From positions 310,001 to 374,000 of the forward strand of contig JAVJOU010000026.1 of assembly GCA_040216635.1 (NCBI GenBank): a DNA stretch of 64,000 nt, in the 5' to 3' direction. This DNA is from UBA1479 sp040216635. GTDB taxonomy: Bacteria > Pseudomonadota > Alphaproteobacteria > Rhodospirillales > Casp-alpha2. A program made the position numbers and the translations under genes. The notes beneath the pieces are model-generated. The model did not search any database. It had not been told where the DNA came from and saw only the letters and a list, made by a program, of their open reading frames with translations. This document shows, in pieces, positions 25,976-33,849 of the stretch (its first letter is position 1; each line of letters opens with the position of its first letter).

Positions 25976-26986
25976 ATGAACAAGTTTCTCGAACGCTCGG
26001 TGATGGCGGCTGTTTTCACGGTTGCGGTTACCGCCGGATATCTCGCTGTTGAACGCAGCCCCCAGGCTTCCGTGCCGGCGGCATCGATCACGCTGGTCCC
26101 GCATCTGGAGATCCCTTCTCCTTCCGCAGGTCCGGAAGAAGAAAAAATGCCCCGCGCGACTGCCCTGATCCCGCCGCGCCGGCCGGATATCAAGCGCGAC
26201 CCGAAGGATTCGGTGACCGCGCTGCATGACTGGTTCGCCGAACTCAATTACGACCTTGAACATATCCGCGACGGCCGCGCCCATGTGCCGCCGGCCTATC
26301 TGGCGTCCCTGCCGCCGGATTTGGGCAAGGTGCGTGAAACGGCCAAGCGCAAGCGCCTGTTCTTCCAGGCCGTGCTGCCGCTGATTCTGCGCACCAATCA
26401 GGAAATTCTGGCCGACCGCAAACGTCTGTGGCGGCTTCATGCGGAGCAGCGCCTGGGCCGCCGCCTTGCCCCTGCCGACCGGCTGTGGCTGCGCGTCTTG
26501 GGCGAACGGTACAAGGCACCGGGTGCCAGCCTGGCCGTTTTGATCCGCCGCGTCGATGTGGTGCCGCCGTCCATGGCGCTGGCCCAGGCGGCGGAAGAAA
26601 GCGGCTGGGGAACGTCCCGGTTCGCCCGCCAGGGCAACGCCATTTTCGGCCAATGGACCACGTCGGACGGGCCCGGTCTTGTGCCGCTGGAACGCGAAGA
26701 CGACAAGAACCACAAGGTCCGCGCCTTCGGCAAATTGATCGATTCCGTGCAGGCCTACATGCTGAACCTGAACACGCATCGGGCCTACCGCGAATTCCGC
26801 CGTGCCCGCGCGACTTTCCGCCGGTCGGGCCTGCCGCTTAACGGATTGTCCCTGTCGCGGTTCCTGCACCGCTATTCGGAACGGGGCGATGCCTATGTGG
26901 ACGCCATCCGCGCGATGATCCGGGTCAACGGCCTGGACCGTTTGGACGATGCCCGCCTGATCAAAGGCCAGGACCCGGAAGCCTAA
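25976..26986 (+). CDS. Bax-like glucosaminidase-domain protein
   Basis: This 336-residue protein starts with a membrane anchor or signal segment (about residues 7-25, SVMAAVFTVAVTAGYLAVE). A Pro-rich linker follows, then a long helical region and a C-terminal glucosaminidase domain of the Bax/FlgJ kind. The catalytic glutamate region is SMALAQAAEESGWGTSRFARQGNAIFGQW. FGKLIDSVQAYMLNLNTHRAYREFR follows, also typical. It probably cleaves peptidoglycan glycan strands in the periplasm. It converges on a polysaccharide deacetylase gene. The ATG at 25976 has no clear ribosome binding site. Confidence 0.88.
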   Translation: MNKFLERSVMAAVFTVAVTAGYLAVERSPQASVPAASITLVPHLEIPSPSAGPEEEKMPRATALIPPRRPDIKRDPKDSVTALHDWFAELNYDLEHIRDGRAHVPPAYLASLPPDLGKVRETAKRKRLFFQAVLPLILRTNQEILADRKRLWRLHAEQRLGRRLAPADRLWLRVLGERYKAPGASLAVLIRRVDVVPPSMALAQAAEESGWGTSRFARQGNAIFGQWTTSDGPGLVPLEREDDKNHKVRAFGKLIDSVQAYMLNLNTHRAYREFRRARATFRRSGLPLNGLSLSRFLHRYSERGDAYVDAIRAMIRVNGLDRLDDARLIKGQDPEA

Positions 26987-27014
26987 ACCGCCCGACCGGA
27001 TGGTTTGATCCCGC

Positions 27015-28103
27015 TTATTTCGTCACGAAGAACTGGCGGCCCAGCCAGTACCACCGGCTGTCCGGCCCCGGCAGGGTGCAGTTGATACGTGCCCGGCCGG
27101 CCGGAAACGGGTTTTTGACCCGGATTTCAAACCGCACATTGCCCAGACTTTCCAGCATGGCCCGGCCCTCGTGCGAGGCGAAACAGGCCAGCCGGTCCAG
27201 GCCCTTGGGCTTGGGCTCGATCAGGGTAAATCCCATGGCCGGCGGGTTGCCTGCCCCGGTCACCAGATGGTCCGCCGGGGTTAGATCGGTGACGGCCATG
27301 GCCAAGGAATTGACGGCCAGACGAAATCGTCCGATGCCGCCGAAGTTTTCGTTCATGGCGAAGCGCGGCAGATAATAAAACCCGAGCGAGGGATGCACGA
27401 CGCCCGAATGCTGGCCGAAGGCGGCGTCGAAGCCTTGCGCCTTGGCGGTGGCTTCCAGGTCCCGCGTGGCCTCGCCGTAGGGATAGGCGAAAATCTTCGG
27501 CACATTGCCAAGCTCGGCCTGGAAGCGGTCGCTGGCCTGGGTGAATTCCCGGAGGTTCCGCTCGTCGTCCGAAGCCGCCATGTGGGAATGGTTGACGGTA
27601 TGGTGGCCGATGGTGACCCCGCCCGCTTTCAACTCGCGGATTTGATCCCAGGTCATGATCCCGCCCAGCTTGCGGTCGACGGGGTCTGTGGCGACGAACA
27701 GGGTAAACGGCAGCCCGGCTTTTTTCAGGCGCGGCCAGGCGTGGTCATAGACCGAGGTATAGGCATCGTCGATGGTGATGCCGACCGTACGGTCGGGCAG
27801 CGGCTTGCCCGTCTTTAACGCCGCCACGATATCGGGCAGGGACATTACGGTGTATTTGCCGGACGTCAGTTCGGTCAGGTGTTCGTCGAACTGATCCAGA
27901 CGGATGTTGGTCGACGGATATTCCTGTTCGTTGAACCGGTGATACATGATGATCACGGCGTGATCGGCGGCCCGGGCCAGATCGGGCCAGAGCATCAGCA
28001 CGGCCAGCATCAGCCCCGCCGCCGGGCCGGTCAGGGCCCTGCGGATGCCGGTCCAATCCACGGCGGTCGGACGCCCGCCGATCATGAAGGGACAGCTTTT
28101 CAT
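27015..28103 (-). CDS. Polysaccharide deacetylase-family protein (secreted or membrane anchored)
   Basis: This NodB-fold protein of about 362 residues has an N-terminal hydrophobic segment near residues 24-45 that ends in ARAA, consistent with a signal peptide. The domain begins VIIMYHRFN. TVGITIDDAYTSVYDHAWP carries the metal and catalytic aspartates, and TIGHHTVNHSHM gives the H-x3-H metal ligands. The last 100 or so residues look like a separate beta-rich domain. It probably deacetylates GlcNAc in peptidoglycan or an exopolysaccharide. The ATG at 28103 has GGTGAGG just upstream; the frame is open to 28148. Confidence 0.9.
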   Translation of the reverse strand: MKSCPFMIGGRPTAVDWTGIRRALTGPAAGLMLAVLMLWPDLARAADHAVIIMYHRFNEQEYPSTNIRLDQFDEHLTELTSGKYTVMSLPDIVAALKTGKPLPDRTVGITIDDAYTSVYDHAWPRLKKAGLPFTLFVATDPVDRKLGGIMTWDQIRELKAGGVTIGHHTVNHSHMAASDDERNLREFTQASDRFQAELGNVPKIFAYPYGEATRDLEATAKAQGFDAAFGQHSGVVHPSLGFYYLPRFAMNENFGGIGRFRLAVNSLAMAVTDLTPADHLVTGAGNPPAMGFTLIEPKPKGLDRLACFASHEGRAMLESLGNVRFEIRVKNPFPAGRARINCTLPGPDSRWYWLGRQFFVTK

Positions 28104-28236
28104 ATTCCTCACCCCCGATTTGCATTGTTTTTCCGGGTTATGCCCCAATATTTCCCTCTTCCGCGCTGCAGCACAAGTGTCCTAGGGTCGGAGGCAATCC
28201 CACCCTTCTCTAGAATCGATCGAAAGGCCCCTCATC

Positions 28237-28827
28237 ATGCCCGATAAAATCGCCGAATCGGCCCTGGATCAATTGTTTCGCGACGCCCGGACCTGCAACA
28301 ATTGGCGCGACACGCCGGTCGACGAAGACCAGCTGCGCGCCCTGTGGGATTTGATGAAAATGGCCCCGACCAGCGCCAATTGTTCGCCCGCGCGCCTGGT
28401 CTTCGTGGTCTCGGACGCGGCCAAGGAAAAGCTCAAACCCTGCCTGATGGACGGCAATGTGGCGAAAACCATGTCGGCCCCGGCGACCGTGATCATCGGC
28501 CAGGACATGGAATTCTATGAAGAGCTGCCGCAACTGTTTCCCCATACGGATGCGCGGTCGTGGTTTGTCGGAAACGACGACCTGATCAAGGAGACCGCGT
28601 TCCGCAATGCGACCCTGCAGGGGGCCTATCTGATCATGGCGGCGCGGTCCCTGGGCCTGGATTGCGGGCCCATGTCCGGGTTCGATAAGGATATGGTCGA
28701 TGCGGCCTTTTTCACCGGCACGACCGTGACCGCGAATTTCCTCTGCAACATCGGCCACGGCACGACGGAAGACCTGTTTCCCCGCAGCCCGCGGTTCGAT
28801 TTCGACGACGTCTGCCAGATCGTCTGA
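28237..28827 (+). CDS. RutE/HadB-like nitroreductase-family protein (malonic semialdehyde reductase type)
   Basis: This 196-residue flavin reductase matches the RutE/HadB subfamily: LFRDARTCNNWRDTPVDEDQLRALWDLMKMAPTSANCSPARLVFV and later GLDCGPMSGFDKDMVDAAFF are close to that group. RutE reduces malonic semialdehyde to 3-hydroxypropionate in uracil catabolism. No other rut gene is present, so the physiological substrate is open; a general aldehyde or nitro-compound detoxification role is equally possible. It is first of three co-directional genes leading to tsaB. Confidence 0.88.
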   Translation: MPDKIAESALDQLFRDARTCNNWRDTPVDEDQLRALWDLMKMAPTSANCSPARLVFVVSDAAKEKLKPCLMDGNVAKTMSAPATVIIGQDMEFYEELPQLFPHTDARSWFVGNDDLIKETAFRNATLQGAYLIMAARSLGLDCGPMSGFDKDMVDAAFFTGTTVTANFLCNIGHGTTEDLFPRSPRFDFDDVCQIV

Positions 28828-28845
28828 TCCGGGCGCGGCCGCTTC

Positions 28846-30249
28846 ATGCCTGATATCGACCTCGCCAATCCGCCTTTGGGCAGCGCCCCCGACGGTGCCC
28901 CGCCCCGCCCCGGCATCGCCGCCTGGATCTATCTGGTCCTGTGCGGCGTCGCCATCATGCAGGTGTTCTGGCAGCCCGTGGGCTGGCAGGTCGTGGCGGC
29001 TTTTCTGGCGGCGGCTTTTCTGGCGCTGGAATTCCGCAACACCTCAACCACCCAACGGCTGGTCGGCTATACGCTCGCCGGGGGCGGCCTGCTGCTCGGC
29101 TTCATGGCCGATCAGGGGGCGGGGGTATTGCTCGACGGGATCGCGTCGTCGCTGAAGTTTCTGTTGGTGTTCTTCGCCGTCGCCTGGATGCAGATTCCGG
29201 CCAAGACCAGCCCGACCCTGGTGGCGGCGCGCCAATTCGTGCTGGATCAGCCGGCGGGCCGGCGGTTTCTGATCCTGGGATATGCGGCGCATTTCCTGGG
29301 CGCGTTCCTGAACCTTTCGGCCCTGACCCTGTTGTCTGACATGGTCGCCCGGCCCAAGGATCAGCGGCTGAAGGACCGCCTTGCGGTCTCGCTCATGGTC
29401 GGGTTTACCTCGGCCTCGTCCTGGTCGCCGTTCTATGTCAGCGTGACCGTCGTGCTGGCGGCCCTGCCCGGCCTCAAATGGGTCGACATCGCCCTGCCGG
29501 GATTGGTCATGGGCATCACCATCGTCGCGGTCACGGCCTTGATCGACCGCATCTTCGTGCGCGGCACCCGCCCGCGCCCGCCCAAGGGCCCCCGTGTCGA
29601 AAACGCCAATTGGCGCAAGCTGTCATTGTTGCTGGGCACCTTGATGGTGTCCGTGGTCGCCCTGGAATCCTATTTTCATCTGTCGATCCCGGTGGTGCTG
29701 GGTCTGTTGGCTCCGCCCTTCGCCGTCGTCTGGCTATTCATTTCCAAGGGCCGCCAGCATGAAGCCCCCGGCCTGCCGCGCCGGGTCGTGGCCACCCTCC
29801 CCAGCCTGCGGGGCGAAGCGCTGATCTTCATCGGCGCCAACCTGTTCGGCACCGGGGTGTCGCGGGTGATGGACCCGGCGGCGGTCGCGGATTTGCTGAA
29901 CATCGGCGCCTGGCCGGACCTGGTCAAGCCGGTGGCCTTGGCGGCTTTCATTATCTTCGTCGGCGGGATCGGCCTGCATCCCGTGGTGTTGGTGATTCTG
30001 GTCGGATCGGTCCTGCCGCCGGAAGTCTTCGGCATGCCGCCCATTGTCATGGCGCTGGTCATGCTGGGCACCTGGGGGCTGTCGACCACGTCGTCGCCCG
30101 TATCCGGCACGACCCTGGTGGTCGGGCGCCTGACCGGGGAAAGCAGCTTCCGCCTCGCCTGGCGGCGCGCCCCTCTGTATACCTTGAGCGGCGGCCTGGT
30201 CGTGGCGGCGGTCGCCACGGCCTATTGGAAATTGGGGGGTATGCCCTGA
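28846..30249 (+). CDS. Multi-pass membrane protein, permease-like, function unknown
   Basis: This 467-residue protein has about 11-12 hydrophobic segments and a short Pro-rich cytoplasmic N-terminus. I do not recognise a named family with certainty. The two-half layout, the re-entrant-looking SLMVGFTSASSWSPFYVSVTVVLAALPG in the first half and WGLSTTSSPVSGTTLVVGRLTG in the second resemble ion-transporter-superfamily permeases (TRAP DctM, ArsB or CitM-like), where Ser/Thr/Gly-rich hairpins bind substrate. A carboxylate or anion substrate is a guess. It lies between a RutE-like reductase and tsaB, 18 bp after the former. Confidence 0.75.
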   Translation: MPDIDLANPPLGSAPDGAPPRPGIAAWIYLVLCGVAIMQVFWQPVGWQVVAAFLAAAFLALEFRNTSTTQRLVGYTLAGGGLLLGFMADQGAGVLLDGIASSLKFLLVFFAVAWMQIPAKTSPTLVAARQFVLDQPAGRRFLILGYAAHFLGAFLNLSALTLLSDMVARPKDQRLKDRLAVSLMVGFTSASSWSPFYVSVTVVLAALPGLKWVDIALPGLVMGITIVAVTALIDRIFVRGTRPRPPKGPRVENANWRKLSLLLGTLMVSVVALESYFHLSIPVVLGLLAPPFAVVWLFISKGRQHEAPGLPRRVVATLPSLRGEALIFIGANLFGTGVSRVMDPAAVADLLNIGAWPDLVKPVALAAFIIFVGGIGLHPVVLVILVGSVLPPEVFGMPPIVMALVMLGTWGLSTTSSPVSGTTLVVGRLTGESSFRLAWRRAPLYTLSGGLVVAAVATAYWKLGGMP

Positions 30250-30274
30250 TGACGGCGGGGGTTTCGATCCGGCC

Positions 30275-30961
30275 ATGAAGTTATTGGCGTTCGATACGGC
30301 GACGACGGGATGTTCGGCGGCGGTGTTCGTGGACGGCCGGCTGACGTCACGCCGCGCCGCCGCCATGGCACGCGGCCAGTCCGAAGCCCTGATGCCGATG
30401 ATCGCGGACGTGCTGGACGAGGCGGGCTGCGCCTATGCGGATTTGGGCGCCCTGGCCGTGACCATGGGCCCGGGGGCGTTCACGGGCCTGCGCATCGGGC
30501 TTGCGGCGGCGCGGGGTCTGGCGTTGGGGCTCAATATTCCCTGTGCCGGCGTGACCACGCTGGAAGCGGTCGCGCGGGCATTGCCGGCGGGTGCGGGGGA
30601 TGGAAGGCATGTGTTGGTCGCCCTCGATTCCAAGCGCGCGGATCTTTATGCGCAAGTATTCAACGACAAGCTTGAACCGGTGACCGATCCCGCCGCGATC
30701 ATGGCGGCGGACCTTGCGGATTTTTGTCCCGCCGGGCCGTTGGTGATCATGGGCGATGCTGCCGGCCATGCCGCCGAAGCCCTGGCCGCCGCCGGGCGGG
30801 AGGCGTCATGTGCCGATGCGCCGGGCGTGCCCGATGCGGCGCGGGTCGGGGAAATTGCGCTGGCCCGTGCTTTGCCGGCCGTGGGCGATACCCCGGCCCC
30901 GATCTATCTGCGCCCGCCCGATGCGGTGCGGCCCCGCAACGGCGGGCGGCTCCGGCCCTAG
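30275..30961 (+). CDS. tsaB: tRNA threonylcarbamoyladenosine biosynthesis protein TsaB
   Basis: This 228-residue ASKHA-fold protein is the partner of TsaD, TsaE and TsaC in making t6A37 on ANN-decoding tRNAs. It begins MKLLAFDTATTGCSAAVF, and AVTMGPGAFTGLRIGLAAARGLALG is the family signature. The protein is catalytically inactive but stabilises TsaD. It converges on tusA with 25 bp between. Length is typical. Confidence 0.95.
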   Translation: MKLLAFDTATTGCSAAVFVDGRLTSRRAAAMARGQSEALMPMIADVLDEAGCAYADLGALAVTMGPGAFTGLRIGLAAARGLALGLNIPCAGVTTLEAVARALPAGAGDGRHVLVALDSKRADLYAQVFNDKLEPVTDPAAIMAADLADFCPAGPLVIMGDAAGHAAEALAAAGREASCADAPGVPDAARVGEIALARALPAVGDTPAPIYLRPPDAVRPRNGGRLRP

Positions 30962-30986
30962 GCGTCGATAACCGGGGCAGAGTGGG

Positions 30987-31268
30987 TCAGGATGACTTGC
31001 GGATCACCAGGCGGTGCAGGGCGTGCGGTTCGGGCTGTCCCGGATCTTCCGGGGCAAGCGAGAGCACGTCGTGCCCGTGATCGCGGACGGACCGGGGGAC
31101 GTTGTCCAAGGGTTCGGGCCCCTTCAGGCGGACCTCAAGAACGGCGCCCGGGTCCAGGCGTTCCAGGAACAACTTGGTCTTAACAAAAGTCATTGGACAA
31201 ATGTCGTTTGAAATATCCAGAAAATGCGATTTACTTTCCGGGGAGCTCAATTCTTCGGGTTTTTTCAT
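30987..31268 (-). CDS. TusA/SirA-family sulfurtransferase
   Basis: This protein of about 93 residues has the TusA-like fold. The active-site motif is LDISNDICPMTFVKTKLFLERL, with the conserved Cys-Pro that carries persulfide sulfur. Family members relay sulfur for tRNA thiolation, molybdenum cofactor or dissimilatory sulfur pathways. Which one applies here is unknown, but a DsrE-like protein and a MoeB homologue at 60.6-61.8 kb could be partners. The ATG at 31268 was chosen because the frame upstream to 31322 lacks family sequence. It is divergent from mucR. Confidence 0.87.
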   Translation of the reverse strand: MKKPEELSSPESKSHFLDISNDICPMTFVKTKLFLERLDPGAVLEVRLKGPEPLDNVPRSVRDHGHDVLSLAPEDPGQPEPHALHRLVIRKSS

Positions 31269-31277
31269 TGAATACTC

Positions 31278-31313
31278 TTGTGTACAATAGTTGCCTACTT
31301 TATATAGGCGCCG
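31278..31313 (+). promoter_or_regulatory. Promoter of mucR with TATATAGGCGCCG discriminator
   Basis: TTGTGT (31278-31283) and TATATA (31301-31306) are 17 bp apart, followed directly by GGCGCCG. The 14-mer TTATATAGGCGCCG (31300-31313) is repeated exactly upstream of irr. Predicted start near 31313 gives a leader of about 137 nt before mucR. Confidence 0.55.
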
Positions 31314-31449
31314 CCGGGTCAAATGAAATATTTTGACCCTTTATTTTTTGCCGCAACGACGGGGCAGCCACTTGTTTGTCCATCGGCGCCGGGAAGGGCT
31401 GACCGCCGGTCCCTGGCGGCCAATTCTATTTCAAGGAGACCGCGTCCTC

Positions 31450-31860
31450 ATGACCGAGAAACCCAACCAATCCGATCTGATCGAACTGACCACGGAAATC
31501 GTCGCCGCCCATGTCGGCAATAATGCGACCGCTCCGGGGGACATTCCGAATCTGATCAACGAGGTTTTCAACGCGCTTTCCAATGTCGGGTCCGCTCCGC
31601 AGCAGGCACAGCGCCCCAAACCGGCCGTGCCGCCGAAAAAATCCGTGTTCCCGGACTATATCGTCTGCCTGGAAGACGGCAAGAAACTGAAGATGCTGAA
31701 GCGCCATTTGAACACGGCCTACAACATGACGCCCGAGGAATACCGCGAGCGTTGGGGCCTTGCCGCCGATTATCCCATGGTGGCGCCCAATTACGCCAAG
31801 CACCGCTCCAACTTGGCCAAGAAGATCGGTCTGGGCACCAAGCCGCGGCGCAAACGCTGA
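31450..31860 (+). CDS. mucR: MucR/Ros-family zinc-finger transcriptional regulator
   Basis: This 136-residue alphaproteobacterial regulator has an N-terminal oligomerisation region (LIELTTEIVAAHVGNN) and a C-terminal Ros/MucR zinc finger. The finger reads VCLEDGKKLKMLKRHLNTAYNMTPEEYRERW, in which the second Cys of Ros is replaced by Asp (C-x2-D, then two His), as in MucR proteins. MucR proteins silence AT-rich promoters and control polysaccharide, motility and virulence genes in an H-NS-like way. The ATG at 31450 has AAGGAG 11 bp upstream. Confidence 0.95.
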   Translation: MTEKPNQSDLIELTTEIVAAHVGNNATAPGDIPNLINEVFNALSNVGSAPQQAQRPKPAVPPKKSVFPDYIVCLEDGKKLKMLKRHLNTAYNMTPEEYRERWGLAADYPMVAPNYAKHRSNLAKKIGLGTKPRRKR

Positions 31861-31887
31861 TCCGATTTCCCGGGGGGCACCTGGGGC

Positions 31888-31916
31888 TTTGGCGTCCGGC
31901 CGGATCGGGGTATAGT
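31888..31916 (+). promoter_or_regulatory. Promoter of fur
   Basis: TTTGGC (31888-31893) and TATAGT (31911-31916) are separated by 17 bp. The predicted start near 31923 gives a leader of about 38 nt before the fur ATG at 31961. Confidence 0.55.
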
Positions 31917-31960
31917 AATCGGGCAGAATCAAGCGCCCGAAAGCAATGCGTGGGGAGAAA

Positions 31961-32386
31961 ATGTCGGAATCACGAATCGAGCAGTTGTGCATCGAAAAAG
32001 GCATGAAAATGACGGATCAGCGCCGCATTATCGCGCGCGTGCTGTCCGAATCGGACGATCACCCGGACGTCGAGGAAGTTCACCGCCGATCGGCGGAAAC
32101 CGATGACCGGATCTCCATTGCGACGGTTTACCGCACGGTGCGCCTGTTCGAGGAAGCGGGCATCATCGAACGCCATGATTTCGGCGACGGCCGGGCGCGC
32201 TATGAAGAGGTCACCGAAGAACACCATGACCACCTGATCAATGTGCAATCGGGTGAGGTCATAGAGTTCCAGAACACGGAAATCGAACGCCTGCAGGAGA
32301 TCGTCGCACGCGATCACAACATGCGTTTGGTCGGCCACAAGCTGGAATTGTATGGCGTGCCCCTGAAGAAAGGCGCCGATAAATAA
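31961..32386 (+). CDS. fur: Fur-family metalloregulator (Fur/Mur)
   Basis: This 141-residue Fur-family repressor has a winged helix (MTDQRRIIARVLSESDDHPDVEEVHRR, then ISIATVYRTVRLFEEAGII) and the metal-binding HHDHLINVQSGEVIEF. The cysteines found in enterobacterial Fur at this point are missing, which is normal for alphaproteobacterial Fur/Mur proteins that respond to Fe or Mn. The ATG at 31961 is preceded by GGGGAG. A second, Irr-like paralogue is at 53195. Whether this one senses iron or manganese cannot be read from the sequence. Confidence 0.95.
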   Translation: MSESRIEQLCIEKGMKMTDQRRIIARVLSESDDHPDVEEVHRRSAETDDRISIATVYRTVRLFEEAGIIERHDFGDGRARYEEVTEEHHDHLINVQSGEVIEFQNTEIERLQEIVARDHNMRLVGHKLELYGVPLKKGADK

Positions 32387-32457
32387 GAATGACCCCACGC
32401 GACATTTCCCTGAACATGTCTTTCGGGGCCGGCAACCGGCTGGGGGCGAGGTAACCG

Positions 32458-33849
32458 GTGACCGGCGCGACCCCCAAGAAACTCCATATCAAGACCTATG
32501 GCTGCCAGATGAACGTCTACGACTCCGAGCGTATGGCGGGGCTTCTGGCGCCCCTTGGCTATACGCTCACGGATGCCGTGGACGATGCCGACATGGTCCT
32601 TTTGAATACCTGCCATATCCGTGAAAAGGCGGCGGAAAAGGTGTATTCGGAGCTTGGCCGGATCAACAAGATCAAACAGGCGCGCCGTACCGATGGGGGC
32701 GCCATGATCCTGGGCGTTGCCGGCTGCGTCGCCCAGGCCGAGGGCGAAGAAGTCCTCCGCCGCGCACCTTATGTGGACATGGTGTTCGGCCCGCAGACCT
32801 ATCACCGCCTGCCGGAAATGGTGGCGCGCCTGCATCGGGAAAAGGGTGCCCAGCTGGACACGGACTTTCCCGAGGAATCCAAGTTCGATCACATGGCGCA
32901 GACCGCGCGGGTCGAAGGGCGTTCCGCCTTTCTGACCGTGCAGGAAGGCTGCGACAAGTTCTGTACCTTCTGCGTCGTGCCCTATACCCGCGGGGCGGAA
33001 TTCTCCCGCCCTGTCGATCAGGTCCTGGACGAAGCGCGGGCGCTGGTCGCCGCGGGGGCGGCCGAGATCACACTGTTGGGCCAGAACGTCAATGCCTATC
33101 ACGGCCTGGACGCGGGCGGCGGCGAACTTGGTCTGGGCGGCTTGATCCGCAAGCTGGCCGGGGTCGAAGGGATCGAGCGTCTGCGCTATACGACGTCCTA
33201 TCCGGCCGAAGTCGATGACGCCCTGATCGCGGCCCACCGCGACGTGCCCGAGCTGATGCCCTATCTGCATCTGCCGGTGCAGTCGGGATCGGACCGGGTG
33301 CTGAAGGCCATGAACCGGCGCCACGGCCGCGATTTTTATATCGAATTGGTGGGGCGCCTGCGCGATGCGCGGCCCGATCTGGCGCTGTCGTCCGATTTCA
33401 TCGTCGGGTTCCCCGGTGAATCGGACAAGGATTTTCAGGACACCCTGTCCCTGGTCCGTGACGTCGAATACATCCAGGCCTATTCCTTCAAATATTCACC
33501 GCGCCCGGGCACGCCGGCGGCGGCCATGGAGATGCAGGTTCCCGAGGACGAAAAGGACGCGCGCTTGAAGGAATTGCAGGATCTTTTGAATGCGCAGCAG
33601 CGGGCCTTCAACGAAAGCTGCGTCGGGCGCAGCCTGCCGGTGCTGCTGGACCGGCCCGGCCGCCACGACGGCCAGCTTGCCGGCCGCAGTCCTTACATGC
33701 AGGCCGTGCATGTCGATCTGCCGGACGGTGCTGCGGGCGAAGACTGGCTCGGCCGGATCGTCGATCTGACGGTTGTTTCGGCCGGCGGCAACAGCTTGGG
33801 CGCGGTGGTGGGCGATGCGCCCCGGCCCCAACAAAGGATCCATGCATGA
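32458..33849 (+). CDS. miaB: tRNA-2-methylthio-N6-isopentenyladenosine synthase MiaB
   Basis: This 463-residue radical-SAM methylthiotransferase modifies A37 of UNN-reading tRNAs. Domains in order: UPF0004 (KTYGCQMNVYDSERM, with cysteines for the auxiliary cluster), radical SAM (CDKFCTFCVVPYTRGAE, the CxxxCxxC triad) and C-terminal TRAM. The GTG at 32458 begins right before KKLHIKTYGCQMN, with GGCGAGG upstream. It needs two [4Fe-4S] clusters and may be a client of the Nfu protein at 25101. The stop overlaps the phoH start by 4 bp (ATGA). Confidence 0.97.
   Translation: MTGATPKKLHIKTYGCQMNVYDSERMAGLLAPLGYTLTDAVDDADMVLLNTCHIREKAAEKVYSELGRINKIKQARRTDGGAMILGVAGCVAQAEGEEVLRRAPYVDMVFGPQTYHRLPEMVARLHREKGAQLDTDFPEESKFDHMAQTARVEGRSAFLTVQEGCDKFCTFCVVPYTRGAEFSRPVDQVLDEARALVAAGAAEITLLGQNVNAYHGLDAGGGELGLGGLIRKLAGVEGIERLRYTTSYPAEVDDALIAAHRDVPELMPYLHLPVQSGSDRVLKAMNRRHGRDFYIELVGRLRDARPDLALSSDFIVGFPGESDKDFQDTLSLVRDVEYIQAYSFKYSPRPGTPAAAMEMQVPEDEKDARLKELQDLLNAQQRAFNESCVGRSLPVLLDRPGRHDGQLAGRSPYMQAVHVDLPDGAAGEDWLGRIVDLTVVSAGGNSLGAVVGDAPRPQQRIHA

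Noticed and set aside
31961..32386. fur as a PerR- or Zur-type sensor
   Set aside because: The structural CxxC zinc pairs typical of PerR and Zur are missing; the HHDHLI core fits alphaproteobacterial Fur/Mur.
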